Source of the DNA: Mytilus trossulus
Lineage: Eukaryota; Mollusca; Bivalvia; Mytilida; Mytilidae
Length of the DNA: 64,000 nucleotides
Assembly (NCBI RefSeq): GCF_036588685.1
Contig: NC_086381.1
Coordinates: 64,363,436 to 64,427,435 of the forward strand
Direction: 5' to 3'
Notes under the pieces: generated by a model
Told to the model about the DNA's origin: nothing
The model's database searches: none
What the model saw: the letters and a program-made list of their open reading frames with translations, nothing else
Position numbers and translations under genes: made by a program
Part shown: one piece after another, positions 39,040-49,080 of the stretch
Layout of the letters: each line of letters opens with the position of its first letter
Numbering within the stretch: position 1 is the stretch's first letter

Positions 39040-40740
39040 AGTTGTTTAAAGTTATTGTAAAATTGGCTAATTGTTAATGTTTGTGTCATTTTGGTCTTTT
39101 GTGGATAGTTGTCTCATTGGCAATCATACCATATAAATCAATATTTTATATATTTTGTCTAAAGGTAGTATTACAGTCGGGCTCAGACCAATAGTCGTAA
39201 AACATTTATTTGTACTTAACTGGTCCATAGATCTGGACAATCTTTTATTTTTTTTATAGCTGAAAAAGTATTCTCACTTATAAAGATACGATCACTTAAA
39301 AAATATATAGGCTCATTAACTTCCAAAAGCTTTGTCTTCCAACTAAGATAAGAATGGCACATTCAGGGCAAATAGTTGTATATTATGGAACAATAAATTC
39401 CGGAAACGGGACGCTGTTTTTCAGAATATCTACCTTTTAACCACATATACCATCGCCACGTCAAAGGAGACATTATTAAGATTCTGTTTTCAGTTTTTCA
39501 TAAAGATTCTCATGTCAAATTATAAGAATATAGGTGTTGTATAAAGTTATTGTAAATTAGCTACTAGTATATATTATCTTAAGGTAGTATTACAGTCGGA
39601 CTCAGATCAACAGACGTAAAACATTAATTTCTACTTAACTGCTCCATAGATCTGGACAATCTTTTATTTTTTTATAGCTCAAAAAGTATTCTCACTTATA
39701 AAGATACGATCTCTCTAAAAAAATATAGGCTCATCAACTTCCAAAAGCTTTGGCTTCCAACTAATATAAGAATAGCACATTCAAGGCAAATGGTTGTATA
39801 TTACGGAACAATAAATTCCCGAAACGGGACGCTGTCTTTCAGAATATCTTCCTTTTAACCACATATACCAAAGCCAAGTCAAATAAGGTATTAATAACAT
39901 TCTGTTTTCAGTTTTTCATTAAGATTCTCATGTCAAATTATAAGAATATAGGTGTTTAAAGTTATTGTAAATTGGCTACTAGTATATATTATCTAAAGGC
40001 AGTATTTCAGTCGGACACAGACCAACAGACGTAAAACATTTAATTGTACTTAACTGGTCCATAGATCTGGAAAATCTTTTATTTTTTTATAGCTGAAAAA
40101 GTATTCTCACTTATAAAGATACGATCACTTTAAACATATAGGCTAATTAACTTCCAAAAGCGTTCTCTTCCAACTAAGATAAGAACAGCATATATTCAGG
40201 GCAAATGGTTGTATATTATGGAACAATACATTCCAGAAACGGGACGCTGTTTTTCAGAATATCGTCCTTTTAACCACATATTCCAAAGCCAAGTCAAAGG
40301 AGGTATTAATAAGATTTGTTTTTCAGTTTTTCATAAAGATTCTCATGTCAAGTTATAAGAATATAGGTGCTTAAAGTTATTGTAAAATTGGCTATATATT
40401 ATCTAAAGGTAGTATTACAGTCTGACTCAGATCAACAGACGTAAAACAATAATTTCTACTTAACTGCTCCATAGATCTGGACAATGTTTTATTTTTTTTA
40501 TAGCTGAAAAAGTATTCTCACTTATAAAGATACGATCACTTAAAAAATATAGGCTCATTAACTTCCAAAAGCTTTCTCTTCCAACTAAGATAAGAATAGC
40601 ACATTCAGGGCAAATGGTTGTATATTATGGAACAATAAATTCCAGAAACGGGACGCTGTTTTACAGAATATATTCCTTTTAACCACATATACCAAAGCCA
40701 AGTCAAAGGAGGTATTAATAAGATTCTGTTTTCAGTACGC
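39040..40740. repeat. About 410-bp tandem intronic repeat, block II
   Basis: Same units as 28640-30080, with one more complete unit (starts near 39046, 39540, 39957, 40373). Two further diverged units follow micro-exon 9 (about 43258 and 43657). Non-coding. Confidence 0.7.
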
Positions 40741-41184
40741 GGTTATGATCAGAAGAATACCGCTTATACGATTATTATAAGTAATATATATGTGTTTATT
40801 GTTTGTAAATAAAGACGAAAACCGTCCAAATATTCGACTGACTGCTCCATTAGTTTATATGACGCACTTTAATAGAATTAGCGTAGTTTCAACTGTATCT
40901 ATACAAGTGGAAAAAAAAATGCATCTAATTGTTTTTAATGGCTAATTTTGGGGCTTTCGTTGCTGACTTTGCGAAGTTGGTTTGCCTTATTGTTGAAAAC
41001 CGTATGGTGACCTATAGCTGTTAAATTTTATGTCATTTGTAAATGGAAGAAAGATGTCTCATTAATAATTATGGCACATGCAATTGTTTTTATATCCGTA
41101 AATTCATTTTCTGAACGAGTGTGTTTAAAACAAAACTCATGCATAGTAAAAACCTATATAAAATATCTGAGTTATCATTTTCAG

Positions 41185-41223
41185 ATGGAAGAGTTAAGGC
41201 AAGGATTGTTGGAAGAAAACAAT
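41185..41223 (+). CDS. GIMAP-like gene, micro-exon 8 (class C)
   Basis: A 39-nt exon encodes MEELRQGLLEENN, between 'tatcattttcag' and 'gtgagtaatg'. Intermediate between class A (MEELRQ) and micro-exon 3 (GLL.ENN). Phase 0. Confidence 0.67.
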
Positions 41224-41249
41224 GTGAGTAATGTATAATAATACTATAT

Positions 41250-41855
41250 CCCGTACGAAAAACTTGATACGTACTCCAACCGGACAGTAGCCTTACTGTA
41301 ACCGTACTTATAATAATCATTTAAACTGTTCTTTGAATTGCTTATAATGGATAACCCGGCTGGACTTTCAGCGAAATTAGCCGTAAACCGGCTCGAAATA
41401 TTTAAATTAGCAGGAGTCCGGTTCAGAAAGTCCAGCTGGACTTTCATAAAAGTACGTCTGAAAAAATTCAGCCGGCATTTCTGGCAAAAATATGGCCTCT
41501 ATAAAGTTCAACCGGACTTTACAAAGTCCGGCTAGCTTTAAGAAGTCCATCTGAACTGTTAAATGTCCAGCTGGAGTTCAGAAAGTTCTGTTTGACCTTT
41601 AAAGATGACCTCAACAAGGGCTGATCCACACAAAAAGGGTGGTCCACCCTGACAGAACCCTCCCTCTTGAACCACTTCTGCTTAGTTTTTCTTCAGATGG
41701 TGTATTCTTCTGATTTGATATGCATTCCTTGTAAGAATCTGAAAATAAAAAAATAAAAATAAAAAAATCAGAAGCCATTATGCATATATACTGCTTATTT
41801 CTTTTTCTTTTTTCTACTGTCTTACTGGCAAAACCAAGAAATTTGGAATTGTGAA
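41250..41855. repeat. CCGG/GGACTTT-rich module downstream of class C exon, copy 2
   Basis: Close copy of 30620-31215, with the same 20-bp palindrome GAAAGTCCAGCTGGACTTTC at 41426-41445. The copies stop matching after 'ttggaattgtgaagc' (about 41856), which marks one edge of the duplicated block. Confidence 0.65.
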
Positions 41856-43144
41856 GCAATTTAATAAAAGAATTTAACTTAACCTTTAACCTTTTCGAAT
41901 ACTTATATTTCTTCGAAACACAATTAAATCCAAATATTAATCAATAGTTTAGGCTTGTGTATGCATTGTTTTTCTTGTTACAGACGTATCGGCGGGGCAT
42001 TATGTTTTACCCTTGTCTTTCCGTGCGTTCCAAAGTTGGTTTCCGATCTCTGACTTTAGTTTTCCTTAACCAAATGTTATTAAACTTATTTAAAATGCTG
42101 ATTAACACAAAAACCATGTTGATATTGAAATTTGGTGGCATCACTTTCACCGTTCTTGAGTTATTACCGTTAAAAATAACCGTCGAGTTGTTTGTTTTAG
42201 TTTTCTATCTTAAGACTTCAACCCTCAACCAAATGTTATGAAATTTGTTCACAATGCTTATTACCACGAAGTACAGACCAGATTTGGATTTTGGTAGTAT
42301 CACTTATATTTTTCTAGAGTTATGCCTCTTTATAAACAGAAACATTGCTGGATTCTCGTTTCCGTTCACTAACTTAAGTTTGACTCAAACAAAAATTATG
42401 AAAATTTGACACAATGCCTATTATCGCAAAACACATATAATATTTGAATATTGGTATCGTTTTTCAGTCTTGTCCTTTTAAAGTGTTTTGCATGTTGATA
42501 CTTCGTCTCTGTTCAATGGAAACTTTCCCCATTTGTTATTGTTTAATTTAGTTATCACCTTACTACAACGATTCATATCTTCTTTTAAAGTGGTAGTGTT
42601 GCAACTTAATAAATATTGAGGTTTGTATGATTTAAATATTGATAAATCATTCCCCTAAAAATATGTAGATGTATTCAATATGAATAAGAACTTTTAATGA
42701 AAAGAACACGGTAATGATACTTATACGAGTATTATATATTTGTTCAGAGAACGGAAATTGTTTGTAAAAAAAGATGTTAACCGTCCAAATATTCGACGAA
42801 GTGTTCCATTAGTGTATATAACGCAATTAATTAAAATTAGCGCAGTTTCAACTGTATCTATACAAATGGAAAGATACGCATCTAATTGTTTTTAATGTGT
42901 AATTTTGGAGCTTTCATAGCTGACTCTGCGATGTTGGTTTTACTTATTGTTGACAACCGTATGGTGACCTATAGCTGTTAAATTCTATGTCATTTGGTAA
43001 ATGGAAGAAAAATGTCTCATTAATAATTATGGCACATGCAATTGTTTTTATATCCGTAAATTAATTTTCTGAACGAGTGTGTTTAAAATAAAACTTATGC
43101 ATATTAAAACCTATATAAAATCCCTTTGATTTTATCATTTTCAG

Positions 43145-43183
43145 AATGAAGAGTTCAGATTAAGGTGTTTGGTCCACAACAAG
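43145..43183 (+). CDS. GIMAP-like gene, micro-exon 9 (class D)
   Basis: A 39-nt exon encodes NEEFRLRCLVHNK, between 'tcattttcag' and 'gtgagtaacg'. The most diverged class and the last before the linker. It begins with Asn, has a Cys like class B and ends NK like class A. Phase 0. Confidence 0.6.
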
Positions 43184-44308
43184 GTGAGTAACGTATAGTA
43201 ATACTATAAACTATAATAGATAATATAGATATGAAAAATAACTGATTGCAAAATTAAGGTGTTTAAAGTTATTGTAAAATTGGCTATATATTATCTAAAG
43301 GTAGTATTACAGTCGTAAAACATTTATTTCTATTTATCTGCTCCATAGATCTGGACAATCTTTTATTTTTTTATAGCTGAACAAGTATTCTCACTTATAA
43401 AGATACGATCACTTAAAAAGTATAGGCTTATTAACTTTCAAAAGCTTTGTCTTCCAACTAAGATAAGAATAGCACACTGGGCAAATGGTTGTATATTATG
43501 GAACAATAAATTCCAGAAACGGGACGCTGTTTTGCAGAATATCTTTCTTTTAACCACATATACCAAAGCCAGGTCAAAGGAGGTATTATTAAGATTCTGT
43601 TTTCGGTTTTTCATAAAGATTCTCATGTCAAATTATAAGAAATAGGTGTTTAAAGTTATTGTAAAATTGGCTACTTGTATATATTATCTAAAGGTAGTAT
43701 TACAGTCGGACTCAGACCAACAGTCGTAAAACATTTATTTCTACTTGACTGCTCCATAGATCTGGACAATCTTTTATTTTTTCATAGCTGAAAAAGTATT
43801 CTCACCTATAAAGATTCGATCACTTAAAAAATATAGGCTCATTAACTCCCAAAAGCTTTCTCTTCCAACTAAGATAAGAATAACACATTTTTGGCAAATG
43901 GATGTATATTCAGAAACAATTAATTCCAGAAACGAGACGTTGTTTTGCAGAATATATCCCTTTTAATCACACAAAGCCAAATCAGTGGCGGTATTATGAA
44001 GATTCTATATTCATTTTTTCATAACGATTCGCATGTCAAATTGTCATAAGAAATCACCTGAAAATTTACTGAAAAGAAGCATATGGTACTGTTAAATGGT
44101 AAAGAAAACAGAAACGTAAAAAAGTACAATACCCCATATTTTCATTCAACGACAATATTAAAATAATTTAATTTTTGATTTTGACTGTCCTGCATAATTT
44201 TTGAGGTAAAAGAAATTAAAATAAAATCTTGGACAGCATGGCAAGAGAGTCTAATGGATGTTTTCGTTTGATTAAGTGATCACCTAAAAAGTGTATCATA
44301 TCATGTCT

Positions 44309-45096
44309 AGCTCACCTGGCCCGAAGGGTCATGTGAGCTTTTCTCATCACAATGCGTCCGTCGTCCATCGTCGTCCATTATCGTCGTCGTCCGCCGTCGT
44401 CGTCGTCCGTCATTTGCTTTCACAAAAACCTTTCCTCTGAAAATACTGGGCCAACCAAACTTGGCCACAATCATCATTTGGATATATTGTTTAAAAAAAT
44501 GTGTGGCGTGATCCGGCCAACCAACCAAGATGGCCGCCATGGCTTAAAATATAACATAGGGGTAAAATGCAGTTTTTGCCCTATAACTCAAAGCATTAGG
44601 AGCAAATCTGACAGGAATTGAGTTTTAATCAGGTCAAGATCCATCTGCCCTAAAATTTTCAGATGAATCGGACAACCCGTTATTAGGTTGCTGCTCCTGA
44701 ATTGATAATTTTTAGGAAATCTTACTGTGTTTTGTTATTATCTTGAATATTATTATAGATAGAGATAAACTGTAAACAGCAATAATGTTTAGCAAAGTAA
44801 GATTTACGAATAAGTCCATATGACTGAAATGGTCAGTTGACCCCCTAAGGAGTAATTGTCCTTTATAGTCAATTTTCATTAAAGTTGTAAATTTTTACTA
44901 ACATTATCCACTGAAACTACTGGGCCAAGTTCATTATAGATAGAGATGTTAGTAAGTAGCAAGAATGTTCAGTAAATTAAGATTTAAAAACACATCACCA
45001 TCACCAAAACACAATTTTGTCATGAATCTATCTGCTTCCTTTGTTTAATATTCACATAGATCAAGGTGAGCGATACAGGCTGTTTAGAGCTTCTAG
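44309..45096 (+). mobile_element. Family 2 Helitron-like element, copy G3 (one core unit)
   Basis: AGCTCACCTGGCCCG hairpin at the left, CGTCGTC microsatellite, a single core unit with 'caaccaaccaagatggccgcc', and right end AAGGTGAGC, a weak stem and CTAG (45093-45096). It lies in the intron between micro-exon 9 and the linker exon. Confidence 0.75.
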
Positions 45097-45443
45097 TTTA
45101 AATTTGCTGTGCTGCATTTACAATAATGGTCAAACGGAGGCCTCATCTGTGTCCCATGAACACATCCCAAATGCATTTCATTATGCCGTTTCCGCTACAA
45201 GACTGGAAAAATTATGTTGGGTCACATAGAGGAATTTGCTTTTGTCAAATATTTTATTATATTTTCTTCACTATTTTGTATTCTTTTTGTTTATTATAAA
45301 TACTCCCTTTATGATCTACATTTCATAAAGAGAATTCGAATAAGTACAATTCATATTTAGAAACCGTATTCTCATGTTATGCCATAAAACTTATAGATAC
45401 TAAATTATTACCTTCACTAAAGCTTTGACCTCATCAATTTTAG

Positions 45444-45677
45444 ATGCAGTCTGGTGAAAGCATAAATGTAATGTCTAGAGAATTTGCAGTACGGAGACCA
45501 GTGAGTAAAGTTTTGAGAAGTAACAGTTATGAACACTTTAACGATCGAAATGAGAGAGAGTTCATGATAGGAGAGAAAGTTCGTTTTGATGGTCACCAAA
45601 GTAACATTGAAACCCCTGAGAAAATGGGAACCATTCATTTAGAGCAAACCGCAACTAAGGCAAAACTCGAAGCCATG
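45444..45677 (+). CDS. GIMAP-like gene, 78-residue linker exon
   Basis: A 234-nt exon lies between 'tcatcaattttag' and 'gtaagcaaaat'. It is phase 0 at both ends and starts with ATG and ends with ATG. The peptide (starts MQSGESINVM) is charged and hydrophilic with no hydrophobic segment and no domain I recognise. A Ser/Arg-rich part (residues 11-30) is followed by an acidic/basic part. It would connect the micro-exon repeats to the GTPase domain. Evidence is frame, length divisible by three and good splice sites. The fact that both neighbours share phase 0 adds weight. Function unknown. Confidence 0.62.
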
Positions 45678-47293
45678 GTAAGCAAAATACCGTAATACTA
45701 CGACAGCAATTAATTGAAATATGACAGATATTAAATCAAGAATTAAATAGAGAGTCATAATTTTCAGTATTGCAATAATACACAGTAACACGCTATTTCA
45801 AATATATTCAGACAAATAAATATTTACAAATCCGTCAATAAAACATAGTTATAGCAATAACTAAAGCAGCTTTTCAAGATTGACTCTTCTAAATGTGTGT
45901 TTTTGTTTGATTTAGTGATCACCATGATGCATTAATTATTTCTTTTCTTAAATATTTGTAATGTCAAATTTAAAATAAATTGTTGTTGAATTTAATTTGA
46001 TTGAACCTTTCCAAATTTTTATTCCTCTTTCCGACATATGAGATTCCATCATTTTAAATTATTCTGGATAACACCTCAATATCATATCAAAGTCACATGT
46101 AAGCATTAAATTTTCACTCATAACCCCCCCCCCCCCTTTTTTTTTCAAAAATATTTTCAATATCAAACATTGAAACCATATTGTTTTTATTTTTAAATAC
46201 AAATGTGTCATGCGTTATAGCATTTTTCACAATTTAAACTGTTAATGAATATTCGTAAATATGGTGAGTAAAATTCCGTTGATAAAGCTATTAAAGGTAG
46301 TACAAGTTTTAAGTGATACAATGATACACAGGTAAATGTAATTTATAATATTTATTTTCAATTCACAAATTTATGCATTTCCGAAATATGTTCTTATTCA
46401 ATACTTAAAACGAACATTTACTGTTGGATAGGCGAACCTCGAATGACAATTCTTGACTATAATATTACAATTTAAGCGCTAAAATTCTAGCATAAAGTTA
46501 TCATAATTGATATAACTTCAACCGGTAATAACCAATGTCTAGTCAAATTAAACAAAAACATGTTTTGATATGAACACATGTGCTTAAAGTCAACAAATAC
46601 ATGGTTCCCAAGTGACCTTTCTAAATACATATACAACATAGTTTTATTTGATGTACGATTTCAAGATTGACTATTTCAAAATGAGTTTTTTATGTGTAAG
46701 ATTTATTTATCACCTAGTTAACTGTAAACTTATATATAAATTACCCTTAAACACTTGCAGTGATAAATTTTTAATATTGTTGAATTTAATTTTAGCTACC
46801 TCTACAAATACTTAATACTTCTGGTAACTTATGATGTCCCAAGTTTAGTACTCGTTTCAAATTTGTCACGATTATATCTTATCATTTTATTTATGACACC
46901 AAAGTTACACAGAAAACACATCCACTCTTTACCTTAATATTTTGAATTTTAAAACATTTAGAAAATAATTCTTCGTAAGTTTAAAAATAAATTGTGGCAT
47001 TTCTGTACATATTTTCTATCTAACTATTAATATTTCATACAAAAACAGGTTGTCTTGCACTGTTTTATATGTCAATTTTGTTCTTTAGGATTTCCTTAAT
47101 TGTGCCCCCTCTGTTGTGTTATTTGGTGAACAAACAATGGTTTTGTGATATTTGGCAGATATCTTCGCAGATTTGTTATAATATTTTCTTTAATATTTTG
47201 TGTAAATATTGATAAATATGATTAACTACCTTTTTCAGGTAAATTCACACTTAAATATTAACAATATTAAATGTATCAATTCATCTATTCTAG
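45678..47293. other. Intron before the GTPase exon
   Basis: AT-rich with a 13-C tract at 46124-46136. No further exon with a convincing frame was seen. Confidence 0.45.
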
Positions 47294-48124
47294 ATGGATA
47301 CAGATGTACTCAGAATTGTATTGCTAGGAAAAACTGGAACAGGGAAGAGTAGTGTGGGTAATACTTTGATAGGTGAAAGTATTTTTCCAGATTCAAGTAA
47401 TTTTCAACCCTTGTCCAATCTAGCAGCGAGGAAGTCCATACAAGCGGAGAACAGTCGTTTTGGTCGTAAGATTTGTGTGATCGATACCCCTGGTCTTTTT
47501 GACAGTCGTTTTCCTACAGAACAGGTCAAGAACGAAATTAAGAGATGTTTTTCATTGGCGACACCGGGACCACATGCTATACTGCTCACAGTAAAGGCAA
47601 GTCGATTAACAAAAGAGGACATTGAAGTTTTCGAGACATATACCGATATGTTTGGTGAATCTTTTTTGAATTACACTGTTGTCGTTTTTACCCATTTTGA
47701 TCACTCGAAACAAATTGAAGGAAAAACTAAAGATGAAGCAATTGAAGACTTTACCAAGTCTTTTCCTGAAACAGTGAATCGGTTCTTAAACAGAATCAAA
47801 AATAGATATTTAATGCTAGACACAAGAGGAAATGATGTAGAGGATGAATCGAAAGCATTAATTTTTTCAATTAAGCAGATGATAACAGATAATAAAAACG
47901 GCTTCTACTCCTACCAACACTTTATTGATTCAAGGAAATCTCAAACTACAGCGGAAGGTATGGTCGCAGATGAAAACAGAAGGCAAAAGAAGAAAAAAAC
48001 CAGGAGACAGCTAACAAGCAGCTTTCGTCAGAAGGCAACGAAGAGAACACATTCTAGATTAGAAAATGAAACCGGCGCTTCGATGGTTCACGATTCCAAA
48101 AGAAGGTACAATTGTCGTGCATAG
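47294..48124 (+). CDS. GIMAP/AIG1-type GTPase domain, terminal exon
   Basis: The 276-residue exon frame starts with ATG directly after the acceptor 'catctattctag' and ends at TAG. It binds GTP by family knowledge. The P-loop GKTGTGKS is at residues 12-19, the G3 motif DTPGLFD at 64-70, and the family box PGPHAILL at 91-98 with R/T/E-D following. The segment at 131-137 (VFTHFDH) is at the G4 position and LDTRGND (175-181) near G5. The position that aligns with the G2 threonine of other family members appears to be Ala45 by hand alignment. Residues about 207-276 form a very basic tail (for example RRQKKKKTRRQ) with no transmembrane segment, unlike vertebrate GIMAPs that have a C-terminal anchor. 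The tail could bind membranes together with a myristoylated N-terminus. Vertebrate GIMAPs act in lymphocyte survival; bivalve homologues are thought to be immune-related. The call as an AIG1 GTPase is firm, the exact role is not. Confidence 0.95.
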   Translation: MDTDVLRIVLLGKTGTGKSSVGNTLIGESIFPDSSNFQPLSNLAARKSIQAENSRFGRKICVIDTPGLFDSRFPTEQVKNEIKRCFSLATPGPHAILLTVKASRLTKEDIEVFETYTDMFGESFLNYTVVVFTHFDHSKQIEGKTKDEAIEDFTKSFPETVNRFLNRIKNRYLMLDTRGNDVEDESKALIFSIKQMITDNKNGFYSYQHFIDSRKSQTTAEGMVADENRRQKKKKTRRQLTSSFRQKATKRTHSRLENETGASMVHDSKRRYNCRA

Positions 48125-49080
48125 AACGTTTATGAATAGAACACTGCTGTACAGAAATTGCACACGATTTACATATTTTAGTAACAAAATATGATAAGAT
48201 ATATTGTGTAACTGTGTTGTTTCTCTCCTTTACAGTTTGAACACTTTTTTTTTGTCTTTTATGATTTATTTTCTTCTGATTGATAAAACAAACTATATAA
48301 ATATATACGTTCCGAGCGGTTTTATTCCTTATTTTTGATGTCGTGTTACAGTTTTAATAAGATTAACATGTATTCATTTTATTGGTGTTGGTTTTATGAT
48401 GAGTTTATTTGCAAGAGAACTAATAAAAAACAATGCAAACAAAACATATTCATGCAGTAAAAACCATCGGAAATATATCATTTATGTTTATGAATATTGG
48501 CTTCATTTTACATCAATTTATAATTTACTTTTGTGTGTTATACATATTGAATATGTAAGGTTCATTATTTTGCTGATATGGAATGGTATGTTGACTTTAA
48601 ATTGACATTGGCAAACAGGAAACATGGCTTATAACACGCAAAGTGAAACCGAGTTGACGTCACTGCTGTACAATAAATGATTGTATCCTGATTTAGAAAA
48701 AGTTTTCGCAATTTGATTGGTTGATATTGTCTTTATAGATTGCACTGATTTTGTTTATCAATTCAATTTGAATTATCTCCCTTATTCCATTGACTCATTA
48801 AAAAAAAACTTTTCAATATTTTTACATTTATCACGGTTTATATTTGGTATCTTAGTACATTTGATTGATACTGTCCAAATGATTAATACTTCAAAAACTA
48901 TTTCAATACCGAAAACAAAACCAATAGATATATAAATTCCTGTGTTTGGACAATTGCACACTGTGTGACTAATAATATATCTAACTGATGTTCTAACGAA
49001 ACATTAAACGTTTAAAGAATATAAAAAATGGCAATATGAATGGACATTTGCCATAAAAGAAAATAAATAAATCTGACTCT
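48125..49080. other. 3' flank of the GIMAP-like gene
   Basis: Probable 3' UTR followed by AT-rich spacer. No other gene recognised. Confidence 0.4.
48422..48677 (+). terminator. Candidate polyadenylation signals of the GIMAP-like gene
   Basis: AATAAA occurs at 48422-48427 and 48672-48677, about 300 and 550 bases after the stop codon. Either could serve. In AT-rich DNA the motif is common by chance. Confidence 0.3.

Larger units (their letters stand above)
25980..42510. repeat. About 1.6 kb tandem genomic unit carrying the micro-exons
   Basis: Most units contain an about 520-bp old repeat block ('acgtatcggcggggcattatgttttac', 'ccaaatgttat.aaactt', 'tttggtggcatcactttcaccg', 'gagtcttgtccttt'). 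Copies lie at about 26095-26380, 27375-27880, 31640-32165, 34500-35030, 36110-36640, 37738-38265 and 41980-42500. Then come an about 125-bp SINE-like fragment, the micro-exon, and a 'cagtcggactccgaccaacagtcg' block. The units around micro-exons 4 to 7 are almost identical. The recurring 95-residue frame (from about 34478, 36082 and 37710) is part of this repeat and not a gene. Confidence 0.75.
25467..48124 (+). other. Spliced gene model: GIMAP/AIG1-type GTPase with micro-exon array (12 exons)
   Basis: Exons in order: start exon 25467-25499; nine 39-nt micro-exons at 26928, 28537, 30554, 32820, 35673, 37301, 38929, 41185 and 43145; linker exon 45444-45677; GTPase exon 47294-48124. Every junction is phase 0, so any subset of internal exons keeps the frame. 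Using all exons gives 482 residues: 11 + 9x13 + 78 + 276. The model rests on AG acceptors, GTGAGT or GTAAGC donors, strict 39-nt length, conserved peptide and frame. Introns are dominated by duplicated repeat modules. A hAT-like element (33137-34380) and a family 2 element (44309-45096) sit in introns. A 5' UTR exon upstream is expected but not identified. GIMAP-like genes are expanded in bivalves and linked to immune response in general knowledge; the function of this protein is inference. Confidence 0.7.

Noticed and set aside
25467-43183. Reading the regular micro-exon array as a CRISPR-like or satellite array
   Set aside because: Spacing is 1.4-2.9 kb, the 39-nt segments are bounded by splice sites, and their divergence keeps the reading frame. 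This fits exons and not CRISPR or a simple satellite.
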